Source: Candidatus Cloacimonetes bacterium HGW-Cloacimonetes-1 (lineage in GTDB: Bacteria; Cloacimonadota; Cloacimonadia; Cloacimonadales; Cloacimonadaceae). From it: 44,174 nucleotides of DNA. This document shows, piece by piece, positions 23,889 through 33,062 of this stretch. The stretch covers positions 1 to 44,174 of the forward strand of contig PHBQ01000015.1 of the NCBI GenBank assembly GCA_002841975.1, written 5' to 3'. How positions within the stretch are numbered: position 1 is the stretch's first letter; every line of letters starts with the position of its first letter. The notes under the pieces were generated by a model. It made no database searches, was not told the DNA's origin, and saw nothing but the letters and a program-made list of their open reading frames with translations. Made by a program: the position numbers and the translations under genes.

Positions 23889-26258
23889 ATGAAGAAGATA
23901 TTGTATGTTGACGTGCCGTTTCAAGGCTTGCAAGGGGGAGATAAAAATCGGAGCCAATTTATTTGGGGTAACTTGTGTAAGCAATTTGATGCAGATTTGG
24001 TTTTAATACGAACCCCGGACTTCGCAACACAGCCCATTCCGGAGCATACTGGTTACGACCAGTGTATAGGTATAACGGCATCAGATAGTCTTCCCTTTAG
24101 CTCACCTGCTATTTACCATTTTTCACAATCTCAAAAACAGAAATTTCGGGAACTACTGAATAGAAAACGTTACGAAATTATCGTATTCCGCTTCCTCAGT
24201 TGCTTTAGTTTGGCCAAAATAGCCAAGGCGACCCTGCCACAATGTAAGATAGTAATAGATGTTGACATGCTGTTTTCCAGGATTGCAGAACTCTCCTGGA
24301 ATCAGAACAAAAGCTTCAAAAATCGATACTACTTCATGGAACTGGTGAAATTGCGTGCCTTTGAAGCTCTTGCCTTTCGCTACGATTTCATGTTTTATTT
24401 TACAAATAGCTTTGAGCGTGACCTGGCAATTGAACGTTATAAACTGAAGGACACCAATGCTTATCTTTTCCCCAATATGATGCCGTCCATTCCTGATGAG
24501 TTTGTGCCCCAAGTAGCAGGAGATCAAAAATACATACTGTTTTTTGGCACCTTGAATTCCGCAGCCAATCAGGATGGCTTCCTCTATTTGGCTAGCGAGA
24601 TTTACCCCAGAATAGCCAAGAAGCTTCAGGAAAAGGACATCTATATCTATGTAGTGGGCAAAAAACCTACCCCGATCTACCAGAAATATGCGGGAACCAG
24701 AATCAAGATCATTGGACCGGTGGACGATATTACCTCTGTTATAGCAAACGCTCTGTTTATAATTCTCCCTCTGCGGGTAGCATCCGGCACTAGAACGAGA
24801 ATTCTGGAAGCTGCGACATTAAAAAAAGGCGTAATTACGACAGAAATAGGTGTTGAGGGTTTAGATTTTGATACCAATGAACTTGCCATTTGCAATGATG
24901 CAAATGGTTTTGCCAAAACAGTGATTCAATGGCTGCAGTCTCCGACTCATGTTTGTGAGAAAGGGGAATTATTGTATCATAAAGCAAGCCAACTGTATTC
25001 CCAAGAGACTGTAACAAACAATTTCTTAAGCTCTATCATAGAGCCGCCAAAGGATTATAGCAAATCGTCGGAGCCTTCAAAGAAGCTAAAAATCGCCATC
25101 ATCACTAACCGCTTTTACCCGGAAGTAGGCGGTGCGGAAACCAATATCTACTATCAGGCACGGAAGCTTGCAGCAAAATATGATGTGACTGTAATATGCC
25201 CCAAACGAATAAAGAAACCCCGAGTCGAAAATCTGGAGATATTTAAAGTCATCAGAATGTGGGATATCTTTAACCTGCCTGCAAAGTATCCATATTTGAA
25301 AGCAAAGACACTGTGCGTAGAGCTATTCTTTCACCTGATCTTTAGCGACTATGATATCATCCAGTGCTATCCTGCCCTCAATTACAATAACATCATCGCC
25401 TTTATTGCGGCAAAATTGACTGATAAACCCTTCATATTGTGTTTCTTTGACTTTATCGACTATGCCGGTGTGATAAAACGAGATGGTAAGATAGATCCGG
25501 ACATTTTGAGAAGTATCCAACCTTCTTTGAATCAGAGATTTGTACTCAAGGGTATGGACTATGCTTTTGCGATAGCAGATAAAGAAATCGAGTTTTTACG
25601 TAGATTCAATCCTAATGTCGAATATTCTCCCGTGCCAATACTTATAGAGGAGTACGATATCCCCACTCAGGATCCACGCTCACAGCTTGGAATAGATGAC
25701 GATAGCTTCACATTTCTCTGTTTAGGTCGAGTTTCGAATATCAAGGGGCAAGATATAGCCCTTCAAGCTTTTGCAAAAGCTCATCGTAATATGCCTGGCG
25801 CAAAGCTGATCTTCGTAGGTCGAACCGATTATGAAACTCCCTTTTATGAGATGTTGCAGGCTTTTGTTACACAAAATTCACTCTCGGAAAAAGTACTTTT
25901 TACCGGGATGCTGGAGCGAGATCAAGTACTTGGCTGGTTACGCTATTCTGATATCCATGTAGTCCCCGTAAGGTTTATGAATTCCGGAGCTGTGGTCGTG
26001 GAAAGCTGGATCAGCGATACTCCGGTTATCCAGAGCAACGTTGTCGATCCCAATCTGGTGGTGGAAGATTACAATGGGTACCTTTTTCCCAGCGAAAATG
26101 TAGATGAGCTTGCCCGCAAAATGATCTTGGCTTTTCAAAGCAGGGATCGCTTGCCGCAATTGGCGGAAAATGGTAAAGCTCTAGTGAAGAGCAAGTACAC
26201 ATATGACTATTTGACAGATATATATACCCGAGCATACTATAAATTGTTGGAGCGTTAA
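23889..26258 (+). CDS. tandem two-domain GT4-type glycosyltransferase
   Basis: A 789-residue protein holding two complete GT-B glycosyltransferases. Domain 1 (about 1-385) begins ILYVDVPFQGLQGGDKNRS and has the donor-side segment ILFFGTLN...VVGKKP...LPLRVASGTRTRILEAA, a GT4-like arrangement. Domain 2 (about 392-789) begins IAIITNRFYPEVGGAETN and has FLCLGRVSNIKGQDIALQAF...VVPVRFMNSGAVVVESW. Single-domain GT4 proteins are about 380 residues, so this is a fusion or a bifunctional enzyme adding two sugars. I chose ATG 23889 with GAGG upstream; the adjacent GTG 23886 is an alternative. It is the first gene of the operon. Confidence 0.88.
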   Translation: MKKILYVDVPFQGLQGGDKNRSQFIWGNLCKQFDADLVLIRTPDFATQPIPEHTGYDQCIGITASDSLPFSSPAIYHFSQSQKQKFRELLNRKRYEIIVFRFLSCFSLAKIAKATLPQCKIVIDVDMLFSRIAELSWNQNKSFKNRYYFMELVKLRAFEALAFRYDFMFYFTNSFERDLAIERYKLKDTNAYLFPNMMPSIPDEFVPQVAGDQKYILFFGTLNSAANQDGFLYLASEIYPRIAKKLQEKDIYIYVVGKKPTPIYQKYAGTRIKIIGPVDDITSVIANALFIILPLRVASGTRTRILEAATLKKGVITTEIGVEGLDFDTNELAICNDANGFAKTVIQWLQSPTHVCEKGELLYHKASQLYSQETVTNNFLSSIIEPPKDYSKSSEPSKKLKIAIITNRFYPEVGGAETNIYYQARKLAAKYDVTVICPKRIKKPRVENLEIFKVIRMWDIFNLPAKYPYLKAKTLCVELFFHLIFSDYDIIQCYPALNYNNIIAFIAAKLTDKPFILCFFDFIDYAGVIKRDGKIDPDILRSIQPSLNQRFVLKGMDYAFAIADKEIEFLRRFNPNVEYSPVPILIEEYDIPTQDPRSQLGIDDDSFTFLCLGRVSNIKGQDIALQAFAKAHRNMPGAKLIFVGRTDYETPFYEMLQAFVTQNSLSEKVLFTGMLERDQVLGWLRYSDIHVVPVRFMNSGAVVVESWISDTPVIQSNVVDPNLVVEDYNGYLFPSENVDELARKMILAFQSRDRLPQLAENGKALVKSKYTYDYLTDIYTRAYYKLLER

Positions 26259-27482
26259 ATGCTTGATCTTGAACCGGTAGAATTGCCACACAAAATCCTG
26301 ATGGTAAATTCAAACAGGGGTTTTGTAGGTGGTGTTGAGCGCTTTATGGTCCAAATGGCCTCAATTTTGAGAGGACAGAACTGGGAGATTTACGGTCTGT
26401 TTGAACAAACTGCATTCCAGCATCCGGAGTTTGACAAGGCATTTGACGATTTTGAAGTTCTGGACTACCTGGAGCTTGAAGATTTGATCGAAGACTACAT
26501 CGACATGGGCATAGAATTGGTTTGTTTCCATAAAGTAACAAAATGGCAGTGGGTCAAGCAGTTACAGAGCAAATTTGTCAATGTCGTTATCGTTCATGAT
26601 CATGACTATTATTGCCTGCGCAGACACAAGTATTTTCCTTTTCGCAGGATAAACTGTTCATTGCCATTTTCGACCATATATTGTCCCATGTGTGCCGGAA
26701 TGCTCGAAAAGAGAGAGCAATCCTTCAAACTAATCGATGTCGAGCAGAAATACCTTACTCTGAAGCATATCCGTGAATGCAATATCAGCTTTGTCTTATC
26801 CGATTTTATGAAAGATAACCTGCTGATGAATAAATGGCAAACCTCCAAAATTCATAAGCTGATCCCTGCGCAAATCCCCTATAATGGATTGCAATCAAAT
26901 GAAAGATCTTCAATCCCAGTGATTCTATATGTCGGGCAATTGATAAGAGGTAAAGGCGTAGATTTGTTGTTAAAATCACTAGCCTTAATAAATACCCCTT
27001 TCAAGTGTATTATCTTGGGCAGAGGCAATGACCAAAAATATCTCGAAGGACTGGCAGATAAGCTGAACCTCAATTCCCGAGTAGAGTTTAGAGAATGGAC
27101 GAATGCTGTTTCAGCGGTTTACCAAGAGTCAGATTTGTTGGTCGTGCCATCACGCTGGCAAGAGCCATACGGCCTGATCGGGTTGGAAGCCTTTGCACAC
27201 AAATTACCTGTGATTGCCTTTGACATCGGTGGGATATCAGAATGGTTGAGCCATAATGCCAACGGAATCTTGGTTAAACCTAAAGATATCAAGCGGCTTG
27301 CAGCTGCCATAAGAGCTTTGCTTAGCGACAAATCTAGACGGCTTAAGCTGGGGAATTACGGCTTTGAAGAAGTACGTGCCGAGCATTCAGCGGAATCATT
27401 TTATCGGTCTTTTATCTCACCCTTAGCTACATATCTATCATTTATCAGCAAAGGTGAAATCACCATCAATGAACATGAGTGA
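26259..27482 (+). CDS. GT4-family glycosyltransferase
   Basis: A 407-residue GT-B enzyme starting directly after the previous stop. The acceptor domain has VNSNRGFVGGVERFMVQ and a cysteine-containing segment (HDHDYYCLRRHKYF...CSLPF...CPMC) typical of a GT4 subgroup with HDYxxxCPR and clustered cysteines. The donor domain has ILYVGQLIRGKGVDLLL, ILGRGND, VVPSRWQEPYGLIGLEAFA (E-x7-E region) and PVIAFDIGGISEWL. It probably adds one sugar to the repeat unit; donor and linkage cannot be read. Confidence 0.9.
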   Translation: MLDLEPVELPHKILMVNSNRGFVGGVERFMVQMASILRGQNWEIYGLFEQTAFQHPEFDKAFDDFEVLDYLELEDLIEDYIDMGIELVCFHKVTKWQWVKQLQSKFVNVVIVHDHDYYCLRRHKYFPFRRINCSLPFSTIYCPMCAGMLEKREQSFKLIDVEQKYLTLKHIRECNISFVLSDFMKDNLLMNKWQTSKIHKLIPAQIPYNGLQSNERSSIPVILYVGQLIRGKGVDLLLKSLALINTPFKCIILGRGNDQKYLEGLADKLNLNSRVEFREWTNAVSAVYQESDLLVVPSRWQEPYGLIGLEAFAHKLPVIAFDIGGISEWLSHNANGILVKPKDIKRLAAAIRALLSDKSRRLKLGNYGFEEVRAEHSAESFYRSFISPLATYLSFISKGEITINEHE

Positions 27483-28740
27483 CAAATATTCGGTTAAAAC
27501 CGGAAGTTTCATATCAGAACTGTTTACCAGATTTATCGATTTGATTCTTTCAATTCTGCTGACTGTATTCGTCAGCTTGCCTGTACTCATATGTTTTACT
27601 TTAAGAAAGATCCTTCTCGGAACTTCAGTTTTTACTTCAGTCGAGGTTTTGGATAGGAGAACTGAGCCCGTGAAATACCTGTTATTCAATTCTAGAAACT
27701 GGTTAGTTTCACACTCATTGCTCTTTCCAAAAGTGATTACGGGTAGACTAAAAATGGTGGGCGTGAGTTTGCATCATGTCACAGGTGAAGAATTAAATGC
27801 TCTTGATAGATTTGTTGTATCTCATACTGCAGGAATATTCAGTTTATTTTTTGTCCGAAGTGGGACCAGGATCGCATTTGTAGGGCAATCTGAGTTGGAT
27901 CTCGAGTACTTGAACTCTCGGAGCATTGGTAAGCATATCAAGATTTTAGTCAAAGCTATCCCGGCGATCCTTTTGTATAGTCCGACAGTAAATGATAGCG
28001 ATCACTTCAATTTGTTTGGTGTTACCCTACTGAACATTAGCATGAAGGATGCAGTCGAATTGATCGACTTAAAAATTACAAACAAGATCAAGACTAGTGC
28101 TTTCTTTGTTAATGCTGACTGCCTTAATAAGATTTTTGTTGACACAGAATATTATCAGATTTTAAGAGAGAGTAAGGTAATTTTTCCCGATGGCATAGGT
28201 ATAAACATCGCACTTCGCATGACTGGAGGTGCTTTGAAAGAGAATGTAAACGGAACCGATATGCTACCCTATCTCTGTGAGAAGTGTGTTGCAAAGAAAT
28301 ACCGGATTTTCCTCTTGGGGGCCGCTCCTGGTGTTGCTGAAGACATGAAGACGCATCTGGTAGGGAAATATCCGGAGTTGAATATTTGTGGTGTGCAAGA
28401 TGGTTATTTTGACTGGGAGTCAGAAAGTACCACTGTGATAGATATAATAAATAATGCTCGAGCAGACTTGCTGTTAGTGGCATTTGGTGCGCCTTTGCAG
28501 GAGAAGTTTATAAATCGTTTTATCGAGAGCTTGAATGCTCCGGTACTGATGGGTGTAGGAGGCTTGTTTGACTTTTATAGTGGCCGCATCCCACGCGCTC
28601 CTTACTGGATGCGGGAAATTGGTTGTGAGTGGGTTTTTCGTTTGATCATGGAACCCAAACGTATGTGGAAAAGATACATTATCGGGAATCCCCTATTTTT
28701 GTATCGAGTTTCTCGCTGGAAGAAATCCCAGCCGAGATAG
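27469..28740 (+). CDS. WecG/TagA/CpsF-type glycosyltransferase fused to a degenerate priming-transferase domain
   Basis: A 423-residue protein from ATG 27469 (ATG 27475 or GTG 27454 are also possible). Residues about 180-423 are a GT26 (WecG/TagA) domain: FPDGIGINIALRMTGG, NGTDMLPYL, LLGAAPGVAED, LLVAFGAPLQEKFI, GVGGLFDFYSG...RAPYWMREIGCEWVFRL. Such enzymes usually add the second sugar to a lipid-linked sugar. Residues 1-175 have an N-terminal membrane helix pair and then segments that align with the neighbouring WcaJ-like protein, GRLKMVGVSL against GDMSLVGPRP and SELDLEYLNS against QLDMQYIRS, but lack the Asp-Glu dyad. This half is probably a non-catalytic membrane platform. Overlaps the upstream gene by 14 bp. 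Confidence 0.85.
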   Translation: MNMSDKYSVKTGSFISELFTRFIDLILSILLTVFVSLPVLICFTLRKILLGTSVFTSVEVLDRRTEPVKYLLFNSRNWLVSHSLLFPKVITGRLKMVGVSLHHVTGEELNALDRFVVSHTAGIFSLFFVRSGTRIAFVGQSELDLEYLNSRSIGKHIKILVKAIPAILLYSPTVNDSDHFNLFGVTLLNISMKDAVELIDLKITNKIKTSAFFVNADCLNKIFVDTEYYQILRESKVIFPDGIGINIALRMTGGALKENVNGTDMLPYLCEKCVAKKYRIFLLGAAPGVAEDMKTHLVGKYPELNICGVQDGYFDWESESTTVIDIINNARADLLLVAFGAPLQEKFINRFIESLNAPVLMGVGGLFDFYSGRIPRAPYWMREIGCEWVFRLIMEPKRMWKRYIIGNPLFLYRVSRWKKSQPR

Positions 28741-28765
28741 ATTTTCAATGGCGGTATAAGTTGGT

Positions 28766-29497
28766 GTGCAAAAGTTGAAGCGTTCGTATAAACAAGACAA
28801 GAACAAGGAAATAGAGCGTTTAATGCTGCTTGGAAAGAAGCGCAGTAAGTTTCATATCCAATTGAAGATGTCCCTTTGGGAGTGGACTGTCGGTTTCGCT
28901 AAGTTTCTCAAATTCTTTATTGATGGTGGCATATCATTGGTGATGCTGGTTGTGCTTTCACCCATTTTTGTTATTACTGGATTGATAATATATATCACCG
29001 ATCCCGGTCCCTTGTTTTATATAGCCCCCAGAGTAGGACTGGACGGAAAAACATTTGGCTTTATCAAGTTCAGATCAATGTTCGTAAATGCCGACAAAAT
29101 GAAAGACGCTTTGATCGAAGAGAATGAGTCTGCGGATGGAGTTATCTTCAAAATGAAGAACGATCCCCGTGTCACTAAAATTGGCAGGATTATTCGAAGA
29201 TTCAGCATCGATGAATTACCGCAGTTAATCAATGTGCTCAAAGGCGACATGAGCTTAGTAGGTCCACGCCCCCCCCTCCCCCGAGAAGTACAGGAATATA
29301 CTTTGGAAGACAGAAAACGTCTCCATGTCAAGCCCGGCATCACTTGTCTTTGGCAGATCAAAGGAAGAAGTGAGATACCATTTCAACAGCAAGTTCAGCT
29401 GGATATGCAGTACATCCGAAGCCAAAATGTGTGGCAAGATCTGCTGATATTACTCAAGACAATACCCGCTGTAATTGGCGGTAAAGGCGCATATTAA
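28766..29497 (+). CDS. WcaJ/WbaP/PglC-like priming sugar-phosphate transferase
   Basis: A 243-residue bacterial sugar transferase (polyprenyl-phosphate sugar-1-phosphate transferase). It loads the first sugar on undecaprenyl phosphate and so starts repeat-unit synthesis at the cytoplasmic membrane. One hydrophobic membrane segment is at about 48-77. The catalytic Asp-Glu dyad is D149-E150 in SIDELPQL, followed by NVLKGDMSLVGPRPP and PGITCLWQIKGRSE. It is shorter than E. coli WcaJ (about 464) because it lacks the N-terminal domain, making it PglC-like in size. The start is GTG 28766, with only a weak ribosome site. Confidence 0.9.
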   Translation: MQKLKRSYKQDKNKEIERLMLLGKKRSKFHIQLKMSLWEWTVGFAKFLKFFIDGGISLVMLVVLSPIFVITGLIIYITDPGPLFYIAPRVGLDGKTFGFIKFRSMFVNADKMKDALIEENESADGVIFKMKNDPRVTKIGRIIRRFSIDELPQLINVLKGDMSLVGPRPPLPREVQEYTLEDRKRLHVKPGITCLWQIKGRSEIPFQQQVQLDMQYIRSQNVWQDLLILLKTIPAVIGGKGAY

Positions 29498-29533
29498 TTC
29501 TTAGATAGTTAAATAAATCCCAGGAGTAGAATA

Positions 29534-29875
29534 ATGGAACTGAACTTTGTAAATCAAAACAACATTGGTGTCCTGCATATAGTTGGACGTTTGGACGCAT
29601 ATAATTCATCAGAATTGAAGAGTTACTTCGATCAAATCTCATTAGAAACCACAAATCATGTTTTTGAAATGGGTGGATGTGAATTTATCGATAGTACAGG
29701 GCTGGGCACCATTGTAGCATGTTTGAAGGCAGCTTCTCAAAATGGTGGAGACATACGGCTGGCTAATCTTCAGGATAAACCACGTATGGTTTTTGACATC
29801 ACCAGAGCCTATAAAATATTCCATATATTTGATGATATTGACGCTGCATTAATGAGTTTCGATTCAGATTTTTGA
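29534..29875 (+). CDS. STAS-domain anti-sigma-factor antagonist
   Basis: A 113-residue single STAS domain. The phospho-accepting serine lies in CEFIDSTGLG, the hallmark of SpoIIAA/RsbV-type proteins, which switch partners according to phosphorylation. It has its own good ribosome site (AGGAG before ATG 29534). No anti-sigma kinase or phosphatase is beside it. Its place inside the polysaccharide operon suggests control of synthesis or export through an unlinked partner-switch system. Confidence 0.9.
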   Translation: MELNFVNQNNIGVLHIVGRLDAYNSSELKSYFDQISLETTNHVFEMGGCEFIDSTGLGTIVACLKAASQNGGDIRLANLQDKPRMVFDITRAYKIFHIFDDIDAALMSFDSDF

Positions 29876-29912
29876 TAATGCAGTACCCACTTTTTGCACT
29901 GACGAGGTTTGA

Positions 29913-31304
29913 ATGCGCTGTTTGATCTATGCCAAGAGTATCGACTCCACATGGGTTAAAGATTGCTTTCCGGAGGTTGACAGATATCTCTTGAAACTGG
30001 TCAACAAGCCATTATTGGAGTACTATTTAGACTTTGCGGCAATACTCAAAATCTCGAGTATTCGAATAGTCTCGGATACTTCAATCAAGGAGATTGAAAA
30101 CCATTTTAAAGATGGTGCAAAATGGGGGTTAGATATATCATACTCTCTTGCTAGACCTGAAGATAGCTTAAAAAGTGTCTACCTCAAAAACATGTCTTTT
30201 TGTCGAGAAGAAGACTTGATAATCTTGGATGGCTTCTTTTTCATCGACTATGATCACAACAATCTCATCTCCTACTTTGAGGAGTCAAAGATAATCTCTT
30301 GCAATGATATCAATAGACACTTAATCTACCTCTCTAAAGATACGCCTTTCAATGAGATTCCTCAACTCATTTGCTACTATGACCAGTCTATTTCTGTACG
30401 TGAGATTTCTTCCGTCCTAGACTACTACAAGTTGTCGATGGAGATTTTAACAAGGAAAAACAAGTCCTACGTTTTACCTGGGTATTCTAACGAAGAAGAC
30501 GCTTTTTACGGGGTAAATTTCATATTTCCCCATACTTCACAAGTGACAAAACCGCTTATGATTGGAAACAATGTAAGATTTAGAAACAATACGAGTGTAG
30601 GACCTGCTGCGATTATCGGTAACAATGTTATCATAGATGCAAATACAACCATTACCGAGAGTATTGTTTATGAGGATACCTACGTCAGCAGCGATTTGGA
30701 ATTAAGTGGAAAAATCATTTATAAGAATCGTTTAATCTCCGGATTGACAGGTGATTCCATATTGTTGACAGACAATATCCTAGTGTCTCAAATTGAGATG
30801 GGAATTATGACATCCTTTTTTAACAGGTTTGTGCAATGGATGATATCGTTGTTCTTGGTTATGGTGTTATTGCTTCCCTGGTTGATCTTGTACTTACCAT
30901 ATCGGCTGTTGAAAGGTAAGCCGGTCAGTGATTTCATCATCAACAAAAATTTGGCAATAAAATCCTATCTAGATCCTGAGAAAATGAAGAAATCTTCTTG
31001 GGGCAGATTCTTGCTCCACTTACAGCTGGACAAGTTTGGGCTTTTGTTGCTTGTATTAAGTGCTCGTATACTATTAGTGGGAAATCAAGTCTTCCGAAAT
31101 AATACACGGAATAGGAAGCTTATCAACGATCTACCTGTATACACACCAGGAGTTTATTCACTCTTTGAGAGTGTAGATGCAGAACACGGTAATGTCGAGA
31201 TCTTTTATGAACTGGAGTACATCAATAACTGCTCTACGATATACAACTTAAATATCTTAATGCGCGTAATATGGAAGAGGTTCTGCCATGGATACAAAAA
31301 ATAA
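29913..31304 (+). CDS. sugar-nucleotidyltransferase-like/beta-helix protein fused to a degenerate sugar-transferase domain
   Basis: A 463-residue protein of unusual layout. Residues 1 to about 200 look like a divergent NTP-transferase (sugar-1-phosphate nucleotidyltransferase) fold: LVNKPLLEYYLDFAA echoes the usual 'KP.L..IL' segment, but the N-terminal G-x-G-T-R loop is not evident. About 213-260 are hexapeptide beta-helix rungs (MIGNNVRFRNNTSVG, IIGNNVIIDANTTI). From about 300, two membrane segments and a sugar-transferase-like part follow. There QLDKFGLLLLVL...LLVG (371-390) aligns without gaps to SIDELPQLINVL...LVG of the WcaJ-like protein, with D373-K374 where the catalytic D-E should be, and TPGVYSLFE aligns with PGITCLWQ. 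Both ends may be non-catalytic. Confidence 0.7.
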   Translation: MRCLIYAKSIDSTWVKDCFPEVDRYLLKLVNKPLLEYYLDFAAILKISSIRIVSDTSIKEIENHFKDGAKWGLDISYSLARPEDSLKSVYLKNMSFCREEDLIILDGFFFIDYDHNNLISYFEESKIISCNDINRHLIYLSKDTPFNEIPQLICYYDQSISVREISSVLDYYKLSMEILTRKNKSYVLPGYSNEEDAFYGVNFIFPHTSQVTKPLMIGNNVRFRNNTSVGPAAIIGNNVIIDANTTITESIVYEDTYVSSDLELSGKIIYKNRLISGLTGDSILLTDNILVSQIEMGIMTSFFNRFVQWMISLFLVMVLLLPWLILYLPYRLLKGKPVSDFIINKNLAIKSYLDPEKMKKSSWGRFLLHLQLDKFGLLLLVLSARILLVGNQVFRNNTRNRKLINDLPVYTPGVYSLFESVDAEHGNVEIFYELEYINNCSTIYNLNILMRVIWKRFCHGYKK

Positions 31305-31923
31305 CGTTCGGTTGATCCTGATTGGCGGTGGTACTTGCTCTGGGAAGACAACAATAGCCAAGGCTATTGGGCGAAGATTGAGTGATTTGAAGACTGTGAT
31401 TATCTCACACGACAACTACTATAAGGACCTGAGCTACATGGATCCCGAAGAGGCAAATTTAGTTAACTTTGATCACCCGGATGCCATCGATACCGAATAT
31501 CTCCTGAAGGACCTCAAAGAGATGTTACATGGAAGCGCTGTAAACGTTCCTGATTACGACTTTATTAGTCATTCGCGGTCAGAGGGAAACCTCTGCATCG
31601 CATTTGCTGATGTTATCATTCTTGAGGGAATATTTGCTTTGTATTATCCTGAATTGATAGAGCTGGCCGATCTCAAGATATTTGTCGATACGGATGCGGA
31701 CTTGAGATTGACCAGAAGAATTGTACGAGATATCAAAGAAAGAGGATTCAATATAGAATCGGTACTTGACCAGTACATGGAAACTGTGAAACCTTCACAT
31801 ATCGCTTTTATTGAACCTACGAAAAAGAATGCGGATCTTATAATTCCCGGTGAGAAAGAATTTGATAATGTTCTGTATATGCTGAACGGCTTCTTACTGT
31901 ACGAACTGGTTAGGAAAAAATAG
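31288..31923 (+). CDS. uridine-kinase-like P-loop kinase
   Basis: A 211-residue protein of the uridine kinase/phosphoribulokinase family. The Walker A is GGGTCSGKTT (about residues 13-22), followed by ISHDNYYKDL (substrate Asp/Tyr region), NFDHPDAID, VNVPDYDF, IILEGIFAL and DLRLTRRIVRDIKERG. It overlaps the previous gene by 17 bp and the next by 1 bp. A housekeeping Udk would not be expected inside a polysaccharide operon, so it may phosphorylate a sugar, polyol or nucleoside used as a building block. That is inference. Confidence 0.85.
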   Translation: MDTKNNVRLILIGGGTCSGKTTIAKAIGRRLSDLKTVIISHDNYYKDLSYMDPEEANLVNFDHPDAIDTEYLLKDLKEMLHGSAVNVPDYDFISHSRSEGNLCIAFADVIILEGIFALYYPELIELADLKIFVDTDADLRLTRRIVRDIKERGFNIESVLDQYMETVKPSHIAFIEPTKKNADLIIPGEKEFDNVLYMLNGFLLYELVRKK

Positions 31924-33062
31924 TGTCAAAATACTCTCTGTATGGATCTGAGCTTATTGACTCTAAAATTGATCACATCCTGTGTGTCGTTCGGCAAGAG
32001 TTCCTCAAAGTTTTCCCGATCGAGGAACTGAAAGCACTCGTCTTGGGGGGTGGTTATGGTCGCGGAGAAGGCGGCGTCAGATTTGAGGGAGATGATGAAT
32101 TCCCATACAACGATTTAGACTTTTTTGTGATCTCCCGGGATATTCCCCTTTACAAAAAACTCAAGTACCAAAAAGCACTTGCAGAATTGCATTATAAATT
32201 GACTGATCAACTTGGAATCGACATTGATTTTTCTCCCATTCAATCACTTCGAGCCCTGCCCCAAGCACCATTTTGGTTGGTTTGGTATGAGCTGAGATAC
32301 GGACACCGGATTGTAATAGGCAATACCCATATTCTGAACTATTTGCCGAGATGGGAAGACGATAGTGTTCCTCTTATTGAGGCAGTTAAATTACTGCTAA
32401 ATCGGGGTGTAGGGCTTTGGAAAGCTAAACAAGTAATTTCGGAAGACACCGGCACAGGAGATCTGGATTTCGTAATGCGAAACATCCACAAAGCCATCCA
32501 GGCTATCGGAGATAGCATATTGATCTCACGTCATCAATATCATTGGTCAAATATAAAGAGAATGGAACGAGCCCAGACCACGTTTAAGGAGCTTCCTTTT
32601 CTTCATAATGAGTTTACAGCCCAGTATATCAATTCCATGGAGTTTAAGCTTCAGCCGCAGTACTCTGATCTGTCTGCCGGAGAGATGCTAACAATAATTG
32701 AAAACTTAATACCTACTTTCATTGATGCATATTACTACATATGGGCTTGCATGGTAAGCCGGAATTCGATCGGTCCAGAAAACTATTACCGTGAAATTCA
32801 AGCATACTTTACAAACAATCTTCTCGAGAAGGATGTGCTGAAGAACTTGGTTTTGAATATCAAAGAATTCAAATTTAGTGCCTATTCACATGAATTGTAT
32901 TGCCAATATCCCCGCTACAGATTAATTTGTACATTCCCATGGTTTTTATGGAACGAAGAGTTAGTTCACACGGATATAGATAAGTGTCTATCGCTTTCAT
33001 ATGGTAGTACTCAAGATTTGAGGTATAATCGCTTTATCGAGCTGTGGGAAAAGTATAATTAG
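31923..33062 (+). CDS. pol-beta-type nucleotidyltransferase of unknown substrate
   Basis: A 379-residue protein. Near residues 40-70, LGGGYGRGEGG and, after a short insert, NDLDFFV fit the nucleotidyltransferase-fold pattern hG[G/S]...DhD. A second acidic patch, GIDIDFSPI (about 98-106), supplies a third carboxylate. The remaining ~270 residues are helical and not recognised. The start is GTG 31923, overlapping the kinase stop by one base, so the two are closely coupled. Possible roles are nucleotidyl transfer to a phosphorylated small molecule or to a protein; the substrate is unknown. Confidence 0.7.
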   Translation: MSKYSLYGSELIDSKIDHILCVVRQEFLKVFPIEELKALVLGGGYGRGEGGVRFEGDDEFPYNDLDFFVISRDIPLYKKLKYQKALAELHYKLTDQLGIDIDFSPIQSLRALPQAPFWLVWYELRYGHRIVIGNTHILNYLPRWEDDSVPLIEAVKLLLNRGVGLWKAKQVISEDTGTGDLDFVMRNIHKAIQAIGDSILISRHQYHWSNIKRMERAQTTFKELPFLHNEFTAQYINSMEFKLQPQYSDLSAGEMLTIIENLIPTFIDAYYYIWACMVSRNSIGPENYYREIQAYFTNNLLEKDVLKNLVLNIKEFKFSAYSHELYCQYPRYRLICTFPWFLWNEELVHTDIDKCLSLSYGSTQDLRYNRFIELWEKYN

